Positions 1 through 8,658 of a stretch of 64,000 nt of DNA are shown here, piece after piece. The notes under the pieces are model-generated. The model saw nothing but the letters and a program-made list of their open reading frames with translations, searched no databases and had not been told where the DNA came from. Numbering within the stretch: the first letter of the stretch is position 1; each line of letters begins with the position of its first letter. This stretch comes from Paracoccus sphaerophysae. GTDB lineage: Bacteria > Pseudomonadota > Alphaproteobacteria > Rhodobacterales > Rhodobacteraceae. The DNA lies in the NCBI RefSeq assembly GCF_000763805.1, contig NZ_JRKS01000009.1, positions 1-64,000 on the forward strand. Reading direction: 5' to 3'. The position numbers and the translations under genes are program-made.

Positions 1-1207
1 CCAGGCGCCGGCCCCTGCGACGCGCCCGGCCGGTGGCCCGCCCGCCCTGCCGCCGAACGCCGCCGCGCTGGCCCCGCCGCGGCCGCCCGCCCCGGCCGCC
101 ACGCCGCGGCGCCGGCACTGGATGCTGGTCCTGTCCTTCCTGCTGCTGGTGCTGCTGCCCAGCGCGGTCTGGGGCTGGTATCTGTGGAACCGGGCCGCCG
201 ACCAGTACACCTCGACGGTGGGCTTCTCGGTCCGGCGCGAGGAAGGCGCCGCACCCATCGACATGTTCGGCGGCATCTTCGGCGGCACCGCCTCCAGCAC
301 CGCGTCGGACACCGATATCCTTTACGAATTCATCCGCTCGCCCGATCTGGTGGCGCGGACCGACAAGGCGCTGGACCTGCGCGGGAAATTCTCGGCCGGC
401 TGGCCGCGCGATTTCGTCTTTGCCTTCGACCCGTCGGGCACGATCGAGGATCTGACCGATTACTGGCACCGGCAGGTCAAGATCTATTACGACGATTCGT
501 CGGGCATCATCACCGTCCGCGTCTCGGCGTTTTCGCCAGCCGACGCCAAGGCCATCGCCGACACGATCTTTGCCGAAAGCGAAAAGGTCGTGAACGGGCT
601 GTCCGAACAGGCCCGCGTCGATGCCACCAAGCAGGCCGCGGCCGAGCTGGAAAAGGCCCGCGGCGTGCTGACCGAGGCGCGCCAGGCGATGACCGCGTTC
701 CGGGTCCGCACCCGCATCGTCGACCCGACCGTCGATCTGGGCGCGCAGATGACGGTGATGACCGCGCTTCAGGGCCAGCTGGCCGAGGCGCAGGTCGCGC
801 TGGACACGCTGCGCCAGAACGCCCGGGCCAAGGACCAGCGGGTGATCCAGGCCGAAAAGCGCGTCGCCGCGCTGGAGGGCCAGATCGAGGCCGAGCGCGA
901 CAAGTTCGGCGGCGAGGATTCGCCCGAGGGCGAGAACTACGCCCAGCTGATGGCTGATTACGAGCGGCTCAAGGTCGACCTGGAATTCGCCGAGGGTGCG
1001 CACCAGACCGCCCGCGTCGGCTACGAATCGGCGCTGGCGACGGCGCAGCGCCAGACCCGCTATCTGGCCGCCCATATCGCGCCGACCGAGGCTCAGCGGT
1101 CGCTGGAACCCGACCGCCCGTGGCTGCTGGCGATGGGCGCGGGGCTCGCCTTCGTGCTGTGGTCGATCATGATCCTGGTCTATTACAGCGTGCGGGACCG
1201 GCGCTGA
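1..1207 (+). CDS. kpsE: Capsule polysaccharide export inner-membrane protein, KpsE/CtrB type (5' end outside window)
   Basis: The frame is already open at base 2, so the gene starts upstream. The first 40 visible codons are Pro/Ala-rich and end in a basic RRRHW just before a transmembrane segment (MLVLSFLLLVLLPSAVWGWY, from base 122). A periplasmic domain follows, then a long Ala/Glu/Arg-rich coiled coil (about bases 600-1070), and a second transmembrane segment near the C-terminus ending in VYYSVRDRR. This two-helix plus coiled-coil plan is that of polysaccharide co-polymerases of ABC-dependent capsule systems, which link the inner-membrane exporter to the outer-membrane pore. An ABC ATPase of the same system starts 16 bp downstream, which supports the call. 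An initiator at base 122 is unlikely because it would remove the cytoplasmic segment. Confidence 0.82.
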   Translation, partial: QAPAPATRPAGGPPALPPNAAALAPPRPPAPAATPRRRHWMLVLSFLLLVLLPSAVWGWYLWNRAADQYTSTVGFSVRREEGAAPIDMFGGIFGGTASSTASDTDILYEFIRSPDLVARTDKALDLRGKFSAGWPRDFVFAFDPSGTIEDLTDYWHRQVKIYYDDSSGIITVRVSAFSPADAKAIADTIFAESEKVVNGLSEQARVDATKQAAAELEKARGVLTEARQAMTAFRVRTRIVDPTVDLGAQMTVMTALQGQLAEAQVALDTLRQNARAKDQRVIQAEKRVAALEGQIEAERDKFGGEDSPEGENYAQLMADYERLKVDLEFAEGAHQTARVGYESALATAQRQTRYLAAHIAPTEAQRSLEPDRPWLLAMGAGLAFVLWSIMILVYYSVRDRR

Positions 1208-1223
1208 GACGGCGGACAGGGCG

Positions 1224-1898
1224 ATGATCCGGCTCGAAGCTCTCAGCAAGGTCTACTACACCAACGGCCGGCGGAACCTCGTCGCCGACCGGCTGAACGC
1301 GGAATTCCCGACCGGCGCCTCGGTCGGGCTGCTGGGGCGCAACGGGGCGGGCAAATCGACGCTGCTGCGGATGATCGCCGGCACCGCGCTGCCGACCTCG
1401 GGCCGGGTGGTGTCGGACGGCACGATCTCGTGGCCGGTGGGTTTCGCAGGCAGCTTTCACCCCGACCTGACCGGCGCGCAGAACGTCCGCTTCGTGGCCC
1501 GCATCTATGGCGTCGATACCGACGAGCTGGTCGATTACGTGGACGATTTCGCCGCGCTGGGGCAGAAATACCACCTGCCCTTCGGCACCTATTCGTCCGG
1601 GATGCGGTCGCGTCTGGCGATGGGATGCAGCATGGGCATCCATTTCGACACCTACCTGGTGGACGAGGTCACCAGCGTCGGCGACGCCGAGTTCCGCGAG
1701 AAATCGCAGCGCGTCTTTACCGACCGGCTCAGCAACAGCTCGGCCATCGTCGTCAGCCACGCGATGCCGATGATCCGGCGGCTGTGCAACATGGGCGCGG
1801 TGCTGGACCGTGGCGACCTGACCGTCTTCGACGATATCGAGGACGCCATCGCCTATCACGAATACCTCATGGGCGTCCCGGACACGATCGGGGACTAG
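1224..1898 (+). CDS. kpsT: Capsule polysaccharide ABC transporter ATPase, KpsT/CtrD type
   Basis: A 224-residue ABC ATPase with Walker A GRNGAGKST (about residues 38-46), a degenerate signature SSGMRSRLAMG, and Walker B with the catalytic acidic residue in TYLVDEVTSVGD. The short length and the SSGM-type signature are typical of KpsT/CtrD/Wzt proteins that energise export of capsule or teichoic-type polymers. It lies 16 bp after the KpsE-like gene, probably in one operon; the permease (KpsM) would be upstream of the window. Its stop overlaps the convergent phosphomannomutase stop by 4 bp. The exported polymer cannot be deduced. Confidence 0.88.
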   Translation: MIRLEALSKVYYTNGRRNLVADRLNAEFPTGASVGLLGRNGAGKSTLLRMIAGTALPTSGRVVSDGTISWPVGFAGSFHPDLTGAQNVRFVARIYGVDTDELVDYVDDFAALGQKYHLPFGTYSSGMRSRLAMGCSMGIHFDTYLVDEVTSVGDAEFREKSQRVFTDRLSNSSAIVVSHAMPMIRRLCNMGAVLDRGDLTVFDDIEDAIAYHEYLMGVPDTIGD

Positions 1899-3277
1899 GC
1901 GCCCGCCTCGCCGGTCAGCAGCGCGCTGATCTGCGCCAGCCGGTCCGCGACCAGCCCGGCATCGCCGCGGCTTTCGACGTTCAGACGCACCACGGGTTCG
2001 GTGTTCGACCGCCGCAGGTTGAACCGCCAGTCGGGGTATTCCAGGCTGATCCCGTCGGTGTCGTCGCGCGCCACCGCGCCCCCACCTACCGCCACCAGCA
2101 CCCGCGCGATGGCCGCATCGGGGTCGACCAGGCGGAAATTGACTTCGCCCGAGGACGGGAACGCCGCCATCCGGTCGCCGACCAGCTGCGACAGCGGCCG
2201 GCCGCTGCGGGCCATCATCTCGGCCACCAGCAGCCACGGGATCATCCCGCTATCGGCAAAGGCGAAGTCGCGGAAATAGTGATGCGCCGACATCTCGCCG
2301 CCATAGATCGCCCCCGACCGCCGCATCTGCTGCTTGACGAAGGCATGGCCGGTTCTGGACTGCACCGCCTCGCCGCCGGCCTTCGCGATCACCTCGCGGG
2401 TGTTCAGGACGACCCGCGGGTCGTGGACGATGCGCGCGCCCGGGTCGCGGTCCAGGAAGGCCGCGGCCAGCAGCCCCACGACATATTCGCCGGGAATGAA
2501 GCGCCCGGTTTCGTCAAAAAGGAAGCAGCGGTCGAAATCGCCGTCCCAGGCGACGCCCAGATCGGCTTTGTGGGCCATCACCGCCTCGGCCGTCATCGGC
2601 TGGTTTTCCGGCAGGAGCGGGTTGGGGATGCCGTTCGGAAAGCCGCTGTCGGCGTCGTGGTTGATCCGGATGACCTCCAGCGACGCGCCGCGCCGCGCGA
2701 GTTCCGCAGCGATGGCGTCGAAGGCCGGTCCCGCCACGCCGTTGCCGGCATTGACCAGCACCCGCAGCCCGGCCAGCGCCCCGGCATCGACGAAGTCGCA
2801 GACCTTGCGCGCGTAATCCGCCCGCACGGCCGAGGCGTCGGTGATGCGGCCCGGGGCGGCCTTGGGGAAATCGCCCGACTGTGCCAGCGCGGCCAGCTGC
2901 GCCAGCTCGGTCGCCGGGTCCAAGGGCGCGGCGCCGGGGCCGACCAGCTTCATGCCGTTATAGTCGATGGGGTTGTGCGAGGCGGTGACCTCGATCCCGC
3001 CATCGGCGCCCAGGTGGTCGGTGGCGAAATACATCTCCTCGGTTCCGGCGACGCCCAGGTCCAGCACCTCGACGCCCCCTTCGACCAGCCCGCGCATCAG
3101 CGCCGCGGCCAGCGCCGGGCTGCTGTCGCGCCCGTCGCGCCCGACCACCACCCGCCGCGCGCCCGGACGGGCGGCAAAGGCGCGGCCGACGCGCCAGGCG
3201 ACGTCCTCGTCCAGCTCGGCCCCCAGGCGGCCGCGGAGGTCATAGGCCTTGAAGCAGGTGATCGTCCGCGCGGTCAT
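1895..3277 (-). CDS. manB: Phosphomannomutase/phosphoglucomutase
   Basis: A 460-residue alpha-D-phosphohexomutase. The catalytic phosphoserine sits in TASHNP (Ser about 100), the metal loop is DGDFDRC, the sugar-binding loop is GEMSAHH, and the phosphate-binding loop is RRSNTEPVVR near the C-terminus. It interconverts mannose-6-P and mannose-1-P (often also glucose phosphates) for GDP-mannose and surface polysaccharide, which fits the capsule genes with which it converges. The start at 3277 is preceded by GGGAGAAG about 8 bases upstream; an upstream in-frame ATG at 3334 would add 19 non-conserved residues. Whether mannose or glucose phosphate is preferred cannot be read from the sequence. Confidence 0.9.
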   Translation of the reverse strand: MTARTITCFKAYDLRGRLGAELDEDVAWRVGRAFAARPGARRVVVGRDGRDSSPALAAALMRGLVEGGVEVLDLGVAGTEEMYFATDHLGADGGIEVTASHNPIDYNGMKLVGPGAAPLDPATELAQLAALAQSGDFPKAAPGRITDASAVRADYARKVCDFVDAGALAGLRVLVNAGNGVAGPAFDAIAAELARRGASLEVIRINHDADSGFPNGIPNPLLPENQPMTAEAVMAHKADLGVAWDGDFDRCFLFDETGRFIPGEYVVGLLAAAFLDRDPGARIVHDPRVVLNTREVIAKAGGEAVQSRTGHAFVKQQMRRSGAIYGGEMSAHHYFRDFAFADSGMIPWLLVAEMMARSGRPLSQLVGDRMAAFPSSGEVNFRLVDPDAAIARVLVAVGGGAVARDDTDGISLEYPDWRFNLRRSNTEPVVRLNVESRGDAGLVADRLAQISALLTGEAGA

Positions 3278-3411
3278 TGCAGGCTTCTCCCGGTGGTTCC
3301 GGTCCCGGATGCCCCGGCGGGGGGCGCTTCGCAAGGCTCATACCTTCGCAGGGGGCTGACCCCGCCTGCGGGCGCCGCTAGCCTGCCCGGCAAACCCGGA
3401 AAGGAGCCAGC

Positions 3412-3825
3412 ATGTCGCGCCAAGCCACACTCGACCTGATCGCCGCCTATTACGACGCCTTCAACCGCGGCGACACCGCCGCGATGGAGGCGTTGCTGGC
3501 CGACGATTTCGAACACCACGTCAACGAAGGCGACATCCGCCGCGGCAAGGCCGCCTTTGCCGAGTTCAACCGTCACATGACCGACAGCTATGCCGAGCGG
3601 CTGACCGACATGGTGGTGATGGCCTCGGAGGACGGCGCCCGCGCCGCCGCCGAATTCGTCGTGAACGGCGAGTATCTGAAGACCGACCCCGGCCTGCCCG
3701 AGGCGAACGGCCAGCGCTATGTCCTGCCGGCCGGCGCCTTCTTCGCCGTCCGCGACGGGCGGATCGCGCGGGTGACCACCTATTACAACCTGTCCGACTG
3801 GACCCGGCAGGTGTCGCAGGGGTGA
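3412..3825 (+). CDS. SnoaL/NTF2-like protein, ketosteroid isomerase-related family
   Basis: A 137-residue single-domain protein of the NTF2-like cone fold: N-terminal helices (LDLIAAYYDAFNRGD), a DDFEHHVNEG strand, a central sheet, and a C-terminal FFAVRDGRIARVTTYYNL hairpin. The pattern matches the ketosteroid isomerase-related family (TIGR02096 type), whose substrate is unknown. A good ribosome site (AAAGGAG) precedes the ATG. Its stop codon overlaps the GTG start of the next gene (GTGA), so the two are probably translated together. No catalytic function is claimed. Confidence 0.8.
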   Translation: MSRQATLDLIAAYYDAFNRGDTAAMEALLADDFEHHVNEGDIRRGKAAFAEFNRHMTDSYAERLTDMVVMASEDGARAAAEFVVNGEYLKTDPGLPEANGQRYVLPAGAFFAVRDGRIARVTTYYNLSDWTRQVSQG

Positions 3826-4403
3826 TCCGGACCGAGACCCTGACCGGAGACGCGGTGGCCGCCGCGCTGGACGACCTCGCGCGCCTGCGCATCGCGGTGT
3901 TTCGCGACTGGCCCTATCTGTATGACGGCGATCCGGCCTATGAGCGCGACTATCTGCGCGCCTATACCCGCCCCGGCGCCGTCGTGGTTGCGGCCTGGCA
4001 CGGCCCGCGCATGATCGGCGCCGCCACCGGCGCGCCGATGGAGCACCACGCCGAGGATTTTGCCGCCGCCTTCGCCGACCGGCCCGAGCCGCTGAGCGAC
4101 ATCTTCTATTGCGCCGAGTCGGTTCTGCTGCCCGCCTATCGCGGCCACGGCCTGGGCCACGCCTTCTTCGACGGGCGCGAGGCCCACGCCCGCGCCATCG
4201 GCCGCCGCTGGTCGGCCTTCTGTTCGGTCATCCGCCCCGCTGACCACCCCGCCCGGCCCGCGGATTATCGCCCGCTGGACGGGTTCTGGCGCAAGCGCGG
4301 CTATCAGCCGCTGCCCGGCGTCGTGTCGCGGTTCGCGTGGAAGGACGTGGGCGAGACGACCGAGACCGACAAGCCGCTGCAATTCTGGATAAAGCCGCTG
4401 TGA
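3822..4403 (+). CDS. GNAT-family acetyltransferase
   Basis: A 193-residue protein starting at GTG inside the GTGA overlap with the preceding gene. A central SVLLPAYRGHGLGHAFFDGR stretch resembles the GNAT acetyl-CoA pyrophosphate loop (R-G-x-G-x-G/A), and GFWRKRGYQPLPG resembles motif B near the C-terminus. The acceptor is unknown. Overlap with the NTF2-like gene suggests a shared task, a pairing I recognise only loosely. The family is likely; the substrate cannot be named. Confidence 0.75.
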   Translation: MIRTETLTGDAVAAALDDLARLRIAVFRDWPYLYDGDPAYERDYLRAYTRPGAVVVAAWHGPRMIGAATGAPMEHHAEDFAAAFADRPEPLSDIFYCAESVLLPAYRGHGLGHAFFDGREAHARAIGRRWSAFCSVIRPADHPARPADYRPLDGFWRKRGYQPLPGVVSRFAWKDVGETTETDKPLQFWIKPL

Positions 4404-4492
4404 CGGCCTCTGCGGGCCGTCCCAATGGCACCGGGTGGAGACTTTCCCTGCCCTCCGCATCCCCAGCTTGACCCTCCTTTACGGAGTTTCCC

Positions 4493-5356
4493 ATGCGCCC
4501 CGTCCGTATCGCCGCCGCCGCCTATCCCTTCGACTGGCTCGATGACTTCGCCGCCTACGAGGCCAAGCTGTCCGCCTGGGTGGCCGATGCCGCCGATTGC
4601 GACTTGCTGGTGTTCCCCGAATACGGCGCCATGGAGCTGGCGAGCCTCGGCGGGCGCGAGATCGCCGGCGATCTCGAGCGCAGCCTGCACGAGGTCGCCC
4701 GCCACGAGGATGCCCGCGACGCGCTGCATGTGCGGCTCGCGGCGCAGCACGGGGTGCATATCCTCGCCGCCTCGGGACCGGCGTTCGCGGGCGCGCGGCC
4801 GTTCAACCGCGCTGTGCTGTTCGGCCCGGACGGCCGCATCGGCCACCAGGACAAGCAGATCATGACCCGGTTCGAACGCGACGAATGGGACGTCGCCCCG
4901 GCCCCCGGCCTGCGGCTGTTCGACACGGCGGCCGGACGCGTGGGGATAACGATCTGTTATGACAGCGAATTTCCGCTTCTCGCGCGGGCCTTGGCCGAGT
5001 CGGGGGCCGAGATCCTGCTGACCCCCAGCTGCACCGACAGCGTGGCGGGCTTCAACCGGGTGCGGATCGGCAGCATGGCGCGGGCGTTGGAAAACCAGTG
5101 CGTCGTCGTCCACGCCCCGACCGTGGGCAGCTGCGACTGGAACCCCGCGATCGACGAGAACCGCGGCCGGGCGGCGATCTATGCGCCCCCCGACGGGCTA
5201 TGGCCTGAAACCGGCATCGTGGCCGAGGGCGAGATGGACGCGCCCGGCTGGGTCAGGGCGACCGTCGATCTGGACCTGGTCGCCGAAAGCCGGCGCGACG
5301 GGCGCGTGCTGCCCTTTGCACACTGGCCGGAAAGCGCCGGACCGCGGGTGGGGTGA
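4493..5356 (+). CDS. Carbon-nitrogen hydrolase (nitrilase superfamily)
   Basis: A 287-residue nitrilase-fold amidohydrolase with the complete Glu-Lys-Cys triad: E43 in FPEYGAMEL, K121 in HQDKQIMTRF and C155 in TICYDSEFP. These enzymes hydrolyse amide or nitrile C-N bonds through a cysteine thioester. The length and the absence of extra domains fit the stand-alone amidase-like branch. It lies 90 bp after the acetyltransferase on the same strand; the family is often found near GNAT genes, where a carbamoyl-type amide substrate is usual, but no substrate can be assigned here. Confidence 0.85.
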   Translation: MRPVRIAAAAYPFDWLDDFAAYEAKLSAWVADAADCDLLVFPEYGAMELASLGGREIAGDLERSLHEVARHEDARDALHVRLAAQHGVHILAASGPAFAGARPFNRAVLFGPDGRIGHQDKQIMTRFERDEWDVAPAPGLRLFDTAAGRVGITICYDSEFPLLARALAESGAEILLTPSCTDSVAGFNRVRIGSMARALENQCVVVHAPTVGSCDWNPAIDENRGRAAIYAPPDGLWPETGIVAEGEMDAPGWVRATVDLDLVAESRRDGRVLPFAHWPESAGPRVG

Positions 5357-5432
5357 ACGCCGCCGGGGCGCGTTAAGAGAACGAAAAGAGAATCCTGCTA
5401 GACCCGACTCGGGAACGAATCGGGACGGAACG

Positions 5433-6680
5433 ATGCGCAGGGTAATCTCGGCTTTCAGGCGGTCGCAGCGGGTCGCGGTGGTCGTTCAGGTGGACAACCT
5501 CGCGCTGCTGACCCGGTGCATCGGCCTGTCGCAAACCGCGGCGCTGCTGTCGGCGCTCTGCGCCCGCATCGGGGTTGTGCTGGACGTCCCGACGCCGGCG
5601 GCCCTCGGTCCACGGGGCCAGATCGCCGTCCTGTTGGACGTCTCGGGCCAGACTGCGGCCTTGCGCAAGGCGCTGCAGGTGCAGTCGGTCGCGCAGGCGG
5701 GCTTTGATCTGCCCCACCACGCACCGGGGCCGGGGATCAGCGCGGTGCTGGTCCGGGGCGAAGGGGCCGTCAGCGACGACCGGCTGGTAGAGCAGGGCCG
5801 GCTGCATCTCGCGCGCCTCGGGCCGGGGTTTGGCGCGGTGTCGATGATCTCGGTGTCGGGGCAGCCTGCCGATGGCGCGGCCGTGGCGCCGGAACCGGCG
5901 CTGATCGAGCCCGACCTGTTCGAGCCGTTTTTCCAGCCGCAGCTCTGCTGTCACAGCGGCACCGTTACCGGGTTCGAGATCCTCGCCCGCGCCCGCCACC
6001 CGCTGCGCGGCCTGCTGGGGCCGGCCGCATTCCTGCCGCTGCTGCCAGTCCACCGCCAGCGCACGCTGACCCGCGCGATGCTGTCGCAGGGGATCGCGGC
6101 GCTGATCCGCTGGCGGGCCGAGGGGTTCGATGTCGCCACCGTCTCGCTGAACGTGGCGGCGGCCGACCTGGTAGAGCCGGACTTCGCCGATTTCGTGCTG
6201 TGGGAACTTGACCGGCAGGACGTGCCTCCCACCCGACTGGTAATCGAGGTGATGGAGGATGTCTCGCCGCTGGACATGCCCGACACGGTCCGCGCCAATC
6301 TGGTCCGGCTTTCCGGTCTGGGCTGCCGCATCGACCTGGACGATTTCGGGACCGGCTATGCCAGCTTCGAGGCGCTGCGCCGCCTGCCCGCCCATCGGGT
6401 CAAGATCGACCGCAGCTTCGTGACCGGTTGCGACCGGGACGAAAACCAGCAGCGGCTGATCCTCGCCATCCTGGCGCTCGCCGACCGGATGGGACTCGAG
6501 ACGGTGGCCGAGGGGGTCGAAACCGCCGCCGAACACGCCTTCGTCGCGCAGATAGGCTGCAGCCACGCGCAGGGCTACGCGATCGCGCGGCCGATGCCCC
6601 TGGCGGAGACGTTCGGGTTTCTGGCCGGCCGGGCAGCCACAGCGCGGGAACTGCCGGTCCTCAGCCGTCGTGCCGGCTAA
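5433..6680 (+). CDS. EAL-domain cyclic-di-GMP phosphodiesterase with degenerate N-terminal GGDEF-like region
   Basis: A 415-residue protein. The C-terminal half is an EAL domain: the signature reads GFEILARARHP (about residue 180; EIL variant), followed by LNVAAADL, VIEVMED, the metal/catalytic IDLDDFGTGYASF (DD about residue 302), the lysine in VKIDRSF, and AEGVET with a terminal QGYAIARPM. Because the metal-binding residues are present, an active phosphodiesterase is expected. Residues 1-170 have the length of a GGDEF domain but no GGDEF motif. The ATG at 5433 is the best start; the same frame stays open further upstream into the nitrilase gene, which I discount. It is convergent with ttcA, separated by 7 bp. 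Confidence 0.87.
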   Translation: MRRVISAFRRSQRVAVVVQVDNLALLTRCIGLSQTAALLSALCARIGVVLDVPTPAALGPRGQIAVLLDVSGQTAALRKALQVQSVAQAGFDLPHHAPGPGISAVLVRGEGAVSDDRLVEQGRLHLARLGPGFGAVSMISVSGQPADGAAVAPEPALIEPDLFEPFFQPQLCCHSGTVTGFEILARARHPLRGLLGPAAFLPLLPVHRQRTLTRAMLSQGIAALIRWRAEGFDVATVSLNVAAADLVEPDFADFVLWELDRQDVPPTRLVIEVMEDVSPLDMPDTVRANLVRLSGLGCRIDLDDFGTGYASFEALRRLPAHRVKIDRSFVTGCDRDENQQRLILAILALADRMGLETVAEGVETAAEHAFVAQIGCSHAQGYAIARPMPLAETFGFLAGRAATARELPVLSRRAG

Positions 6681-6687
6681 GCGGTTT

Positions 6688-7641
6688 TCAGTCGCCGTAC
6701 GGTGGACGCAGGACGGGGACGGCCGGATCCGCTGTGGCCGCTTCGCCCCCAGGCGCGCCTTCGGTCGCGGCCAGCGGCTGCAGCGCCGAGAAATCGAACA
6801 GCGCCGGGTCGGGCAGATGCGAGGGGCGGACGTTGGTCAGGGCCCGGAACATCACCTGGCGGCGGCCGGGGCTGCGCGCCTCCCACTCGTCCAGCAGCTT
6901 CTTGACCTGCATCCGCTGCAGGCCCTCCTGGCTGCCGCACAGATCGCAGGGGATCACCGGATAGTTCATCGCGCGCGCAAAGCGGTCGCAATCCGCCTCG
7001 GCCACGAAGGCCAGCGGGCGCAGGACGTTCAGGTCGCCCTCCTCGTTCAGCAGCTTCGGCGGCATCGAGGCCAGCCGGCCGCCGTGGAACAGGTTCATGA
7101 AGAAGGTTTCCAGGATGTCGTCGCGGTGGTGCCCCAGCACCACGGCGCTGCAGCCTTCCTCGCGCGCGATCCGGTACAGGTTGCCGCGCCGCAGCCGCGA
7201 ACACAGGCTGCAATAGGTGCGCCCCTCGGGGACCTTGGCCTTCACCACCGAATAGGTGTCCTGATACTCGATCCGGTGCGGCACCGCGCGGTCGGTCAGG
7301 AACGCGGGCAGCACCGTCTCCGGAAAGCCGGGCTGGCCCTGGTCGAGATTGCAGGCCAGCAGGTCGACCGGCAGCAGGCCGCGCCATTTCAGTTCGTGCA
7401 GGACGGCGAGCAGCGTATAGCTGTCCTTGCCGCCCGACAGGCAGACCAGCCAGCGGTCGCCGGGGGTGACCATGTGATAGGTCTCGATCGCCGCCCGCAC
7501 CTCGCGCACCAGCCGCTTGCGCAGCTTGCGGAACTCGGTCGACGACGGCGCGCCGCGGAACAGCGGGTGGATCTCGGCGCCGTCGGGGCCAGTCTCGGGG
7601 CCAGCGTCGGCGTCGTCGGGGGTCAGGTCGTCCAGCATCAT
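6688..7641 (-). CDS. ttcA: tRNA cytidine(32) 2-sulfurtransferase TtcA
   Basis: A 317-residue PP-loop ATPase. Residues 69-74 form the SGGKDS loop that adenylates C32. Two CxxC pairs (C144/C147 in YCSLCSR and C232/C235 in PCDLCGS) are the TtcA-type ligands: three of these cysteines normally bind the catalytic 4Fe-4S cluster. The product installs 2-thiocytidine at tRNA position 32. The start is ATGATG, in which the upstream gene's TGA lies (ATGA overlap at 7638-7641). It is the last gene of a chain running from rpmH, so its expression probably depends on translation of the interrupted gene before it. Confidence 0.93.
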   Translation of the reverse strand: MMLDDLTPDDADAGPETGPDGAEIHPLFRGAPSSTEFRKLRKRLVREVRAAIETYHMVTPGDRWLVCLSGGKDSYTLLAVLHELKWRGLLPVDLLACNLDQGQPGFPETVLPAFLTDRAVPHRIEYQDTYSVVKAKVPEGRTYCSLCSRLRRGNLYRIAREEGCSAVVLGHHRDDILETFFMNLFHGGRLASMPPKLLNEEGDLNVLRPLAFVAEADCDRFARAMNYPVIPCDLCGSQEGLQRMQVKKLLDEWEARSPGRRQVMFRALTNVRPSHLPDPALFDFSALQPLAATEGAPGGEAATADPAVPVLRPPYGD

Positions 7642-8285
7642 TCGAACTCGGGATAGGGAAGCCTGCGGGGGGCACCGCCAAGGGTGCCGGTGGCGGGGTC
7701 GATCTCGGCCAGATGCGCGGTGCCGTCAGCGATCCAGCTGACCAGCCAGCGTCCGGCGCCGGGAGAGACGGTGGCGGGCGCTGCCAGCCCCTCGGCCACC
7801 AGCCGGGGCGCGGTGCCGTCCGCCGCGGTCAGCAACTACCGCAGCCCGTCGCCGGCGGAGAGGGTGCCGTTGCCGTCCCGATCGCTGTCGGCCAGCTGGA
7901 TCAGCGTCCCGGTCACCGGCCCATCGGGCGGGCCGATGTCGTCGACGGCGACCAGCACCTGCCCGTTGGTCGGATAAAGCCAGCGGTCGCCCTGCGGCCC
8001 GCTGTAGAGCAGGTTCACCGTGGCGCCCGAAACCTCCTTGTAGCGATAGCTATCCGCGCCCTGCCAATCGACCAGCAGCGGCGCCCGCGCCAACCCGCCG
8101 CCCAGATCGGAAAACAAGCCCAACCGCATCTCGCGCCGCGCCGCGGCCTGGCCGGACTCGATCGGCATGGCGCTGTCGGTGACGCGGTGGAACGGGTTGC
8201 CGAAGGCCATCAGCAGGACCGCCGCGCCGACCGCCAGCACCATCAGCGCCGCCAGCGCGACGAGGGTATGGGTCAGCCGGTTCAT
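7638..8285 (-). pseudogene. EF-hand-type membrane-anchored protein interrupted by an in-frame amber codon
   Basis: The frame from ATG 8285 encodes an N-terminal transmembrane segment (about residues 7-29), a soluble domain, and a canonical calcium loop DRDGNGTLSAGD (ligands D1, D3, N5, D12). Three codons after that loop a TAG stop occurs (7836-7838). The same frame then continues for 65 more codons of similar composition (LLTAADGTAPRLVAEG onward), ending exactly in the ATGA overlap with ttcA. The simplest reading is one gene of about 215 residues with a CAG-to-TAG change or a sequencing error. A reinitiating TTG directly follows the stop. The function of the family is unknown to me; the context is an operon for tRNA processing and membrane insertion. 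Confidence 0.72.
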
Positions 8286-8410
8286 CCTCTGACGCCCCAG
8301 TTGCCCAACACCCAGGCCAGCAGCGCGGCCAGCGCCAGAGCGGCCACGACCACCAGCAGCAGGCCGGGCAGGATGCGGCGCGGGCGGCGCGGAGGCTGCG
8401 GAGGGGTCAT
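8282..8410 (-). CDS. 42-residue single-pass membrane protein
   Basis: A small gene read directly from the sequence. From ATG 8410 the product starts [16 protein letters not shown], runs into a hydrophobic helix ([19 protein letters not shown]), and ends GNWGVRG. The basic N-terminus predicts a cytoplasmic N-terminus and one membrane helix. Its ATG overlaps the yidD stop (ATGA, 8407-8410) and its TGA overlaps the ATG of the EF-hand gene (ATGA, 8282-8285), which is strong positional evidence that it is translated. No family is recognised. A role with YidD or the following membrane protein is only inference from position. Confidence 0.7.
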   Translation of the reverse strand: MTPPQPPRRPRRILPGLLLVVVAALALAALLAWVLGNWGVRG

Positions 8411-8658
8411 CGGTGATCCTCATGACAAGGGCGCGGAACCGGCGGCACCGGGTCATACCCCGACCCGCCCCACGGGTGGCAGCGCCCGATCCGGCGCAGC
8501 ATCAGCGCAGTCCCGCGGATCGCGCCATGCCGCTCCAGTGCCTCGAGCGCGTAGACCGAACAGGTCGGCTGAAAGCGGCAGCCATGCCCGATCCACGGGC
8601 TCAACAACAGGCGATAGGCCCGGACCGGCACCGCCACGAGACGCGCGGCCGGCGTCAT
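8407..8658 (-). CDS. yidD: Membrane protein insertion efficiency factor YidD
   Basis: An 83-residue protein with the diagnostic YidD core: an amphipathic start ([12 protein letters not shown]), then [21 protein letters not shown] with both conserved cysteines, and [17 protein letters not shown] near the end. YidD assists YidC-dependent insertion of inner-membrane proteins. Its start overlaps the rnpA stop and its stop overlaps the next ATG, each by 4 bases. YidC itself is not in the window, although many bacteria carry it next to this cluster. Confidence 0.95.
   Translation of the reverse strand: MTPAARLVAVPVRAYRLLLSPWIGHGCRFQPTCSVYALEALERHGAIRGTALMLRRIGRCHPWGGSGYDPVPPVPRPCHEDHR

Noticed and set aside
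5181-5432. Upstream extension of the EAL gene into the nitrilase gene
   Set aside because: The extra 84 codons are the shadow of the nitrilase C-terminus in another frame and read as Pro/Arg-rich noise; the ATG at 5433 starts a plausible protein.
7836-7838. The amber codon as programmed read-through or a non-standard amino acid
   Set aside because: There is no downstream hairpin or known recoding context, and nothing in the window suggests pyrrolysine use. A point mutation or sequencing error is simpler.
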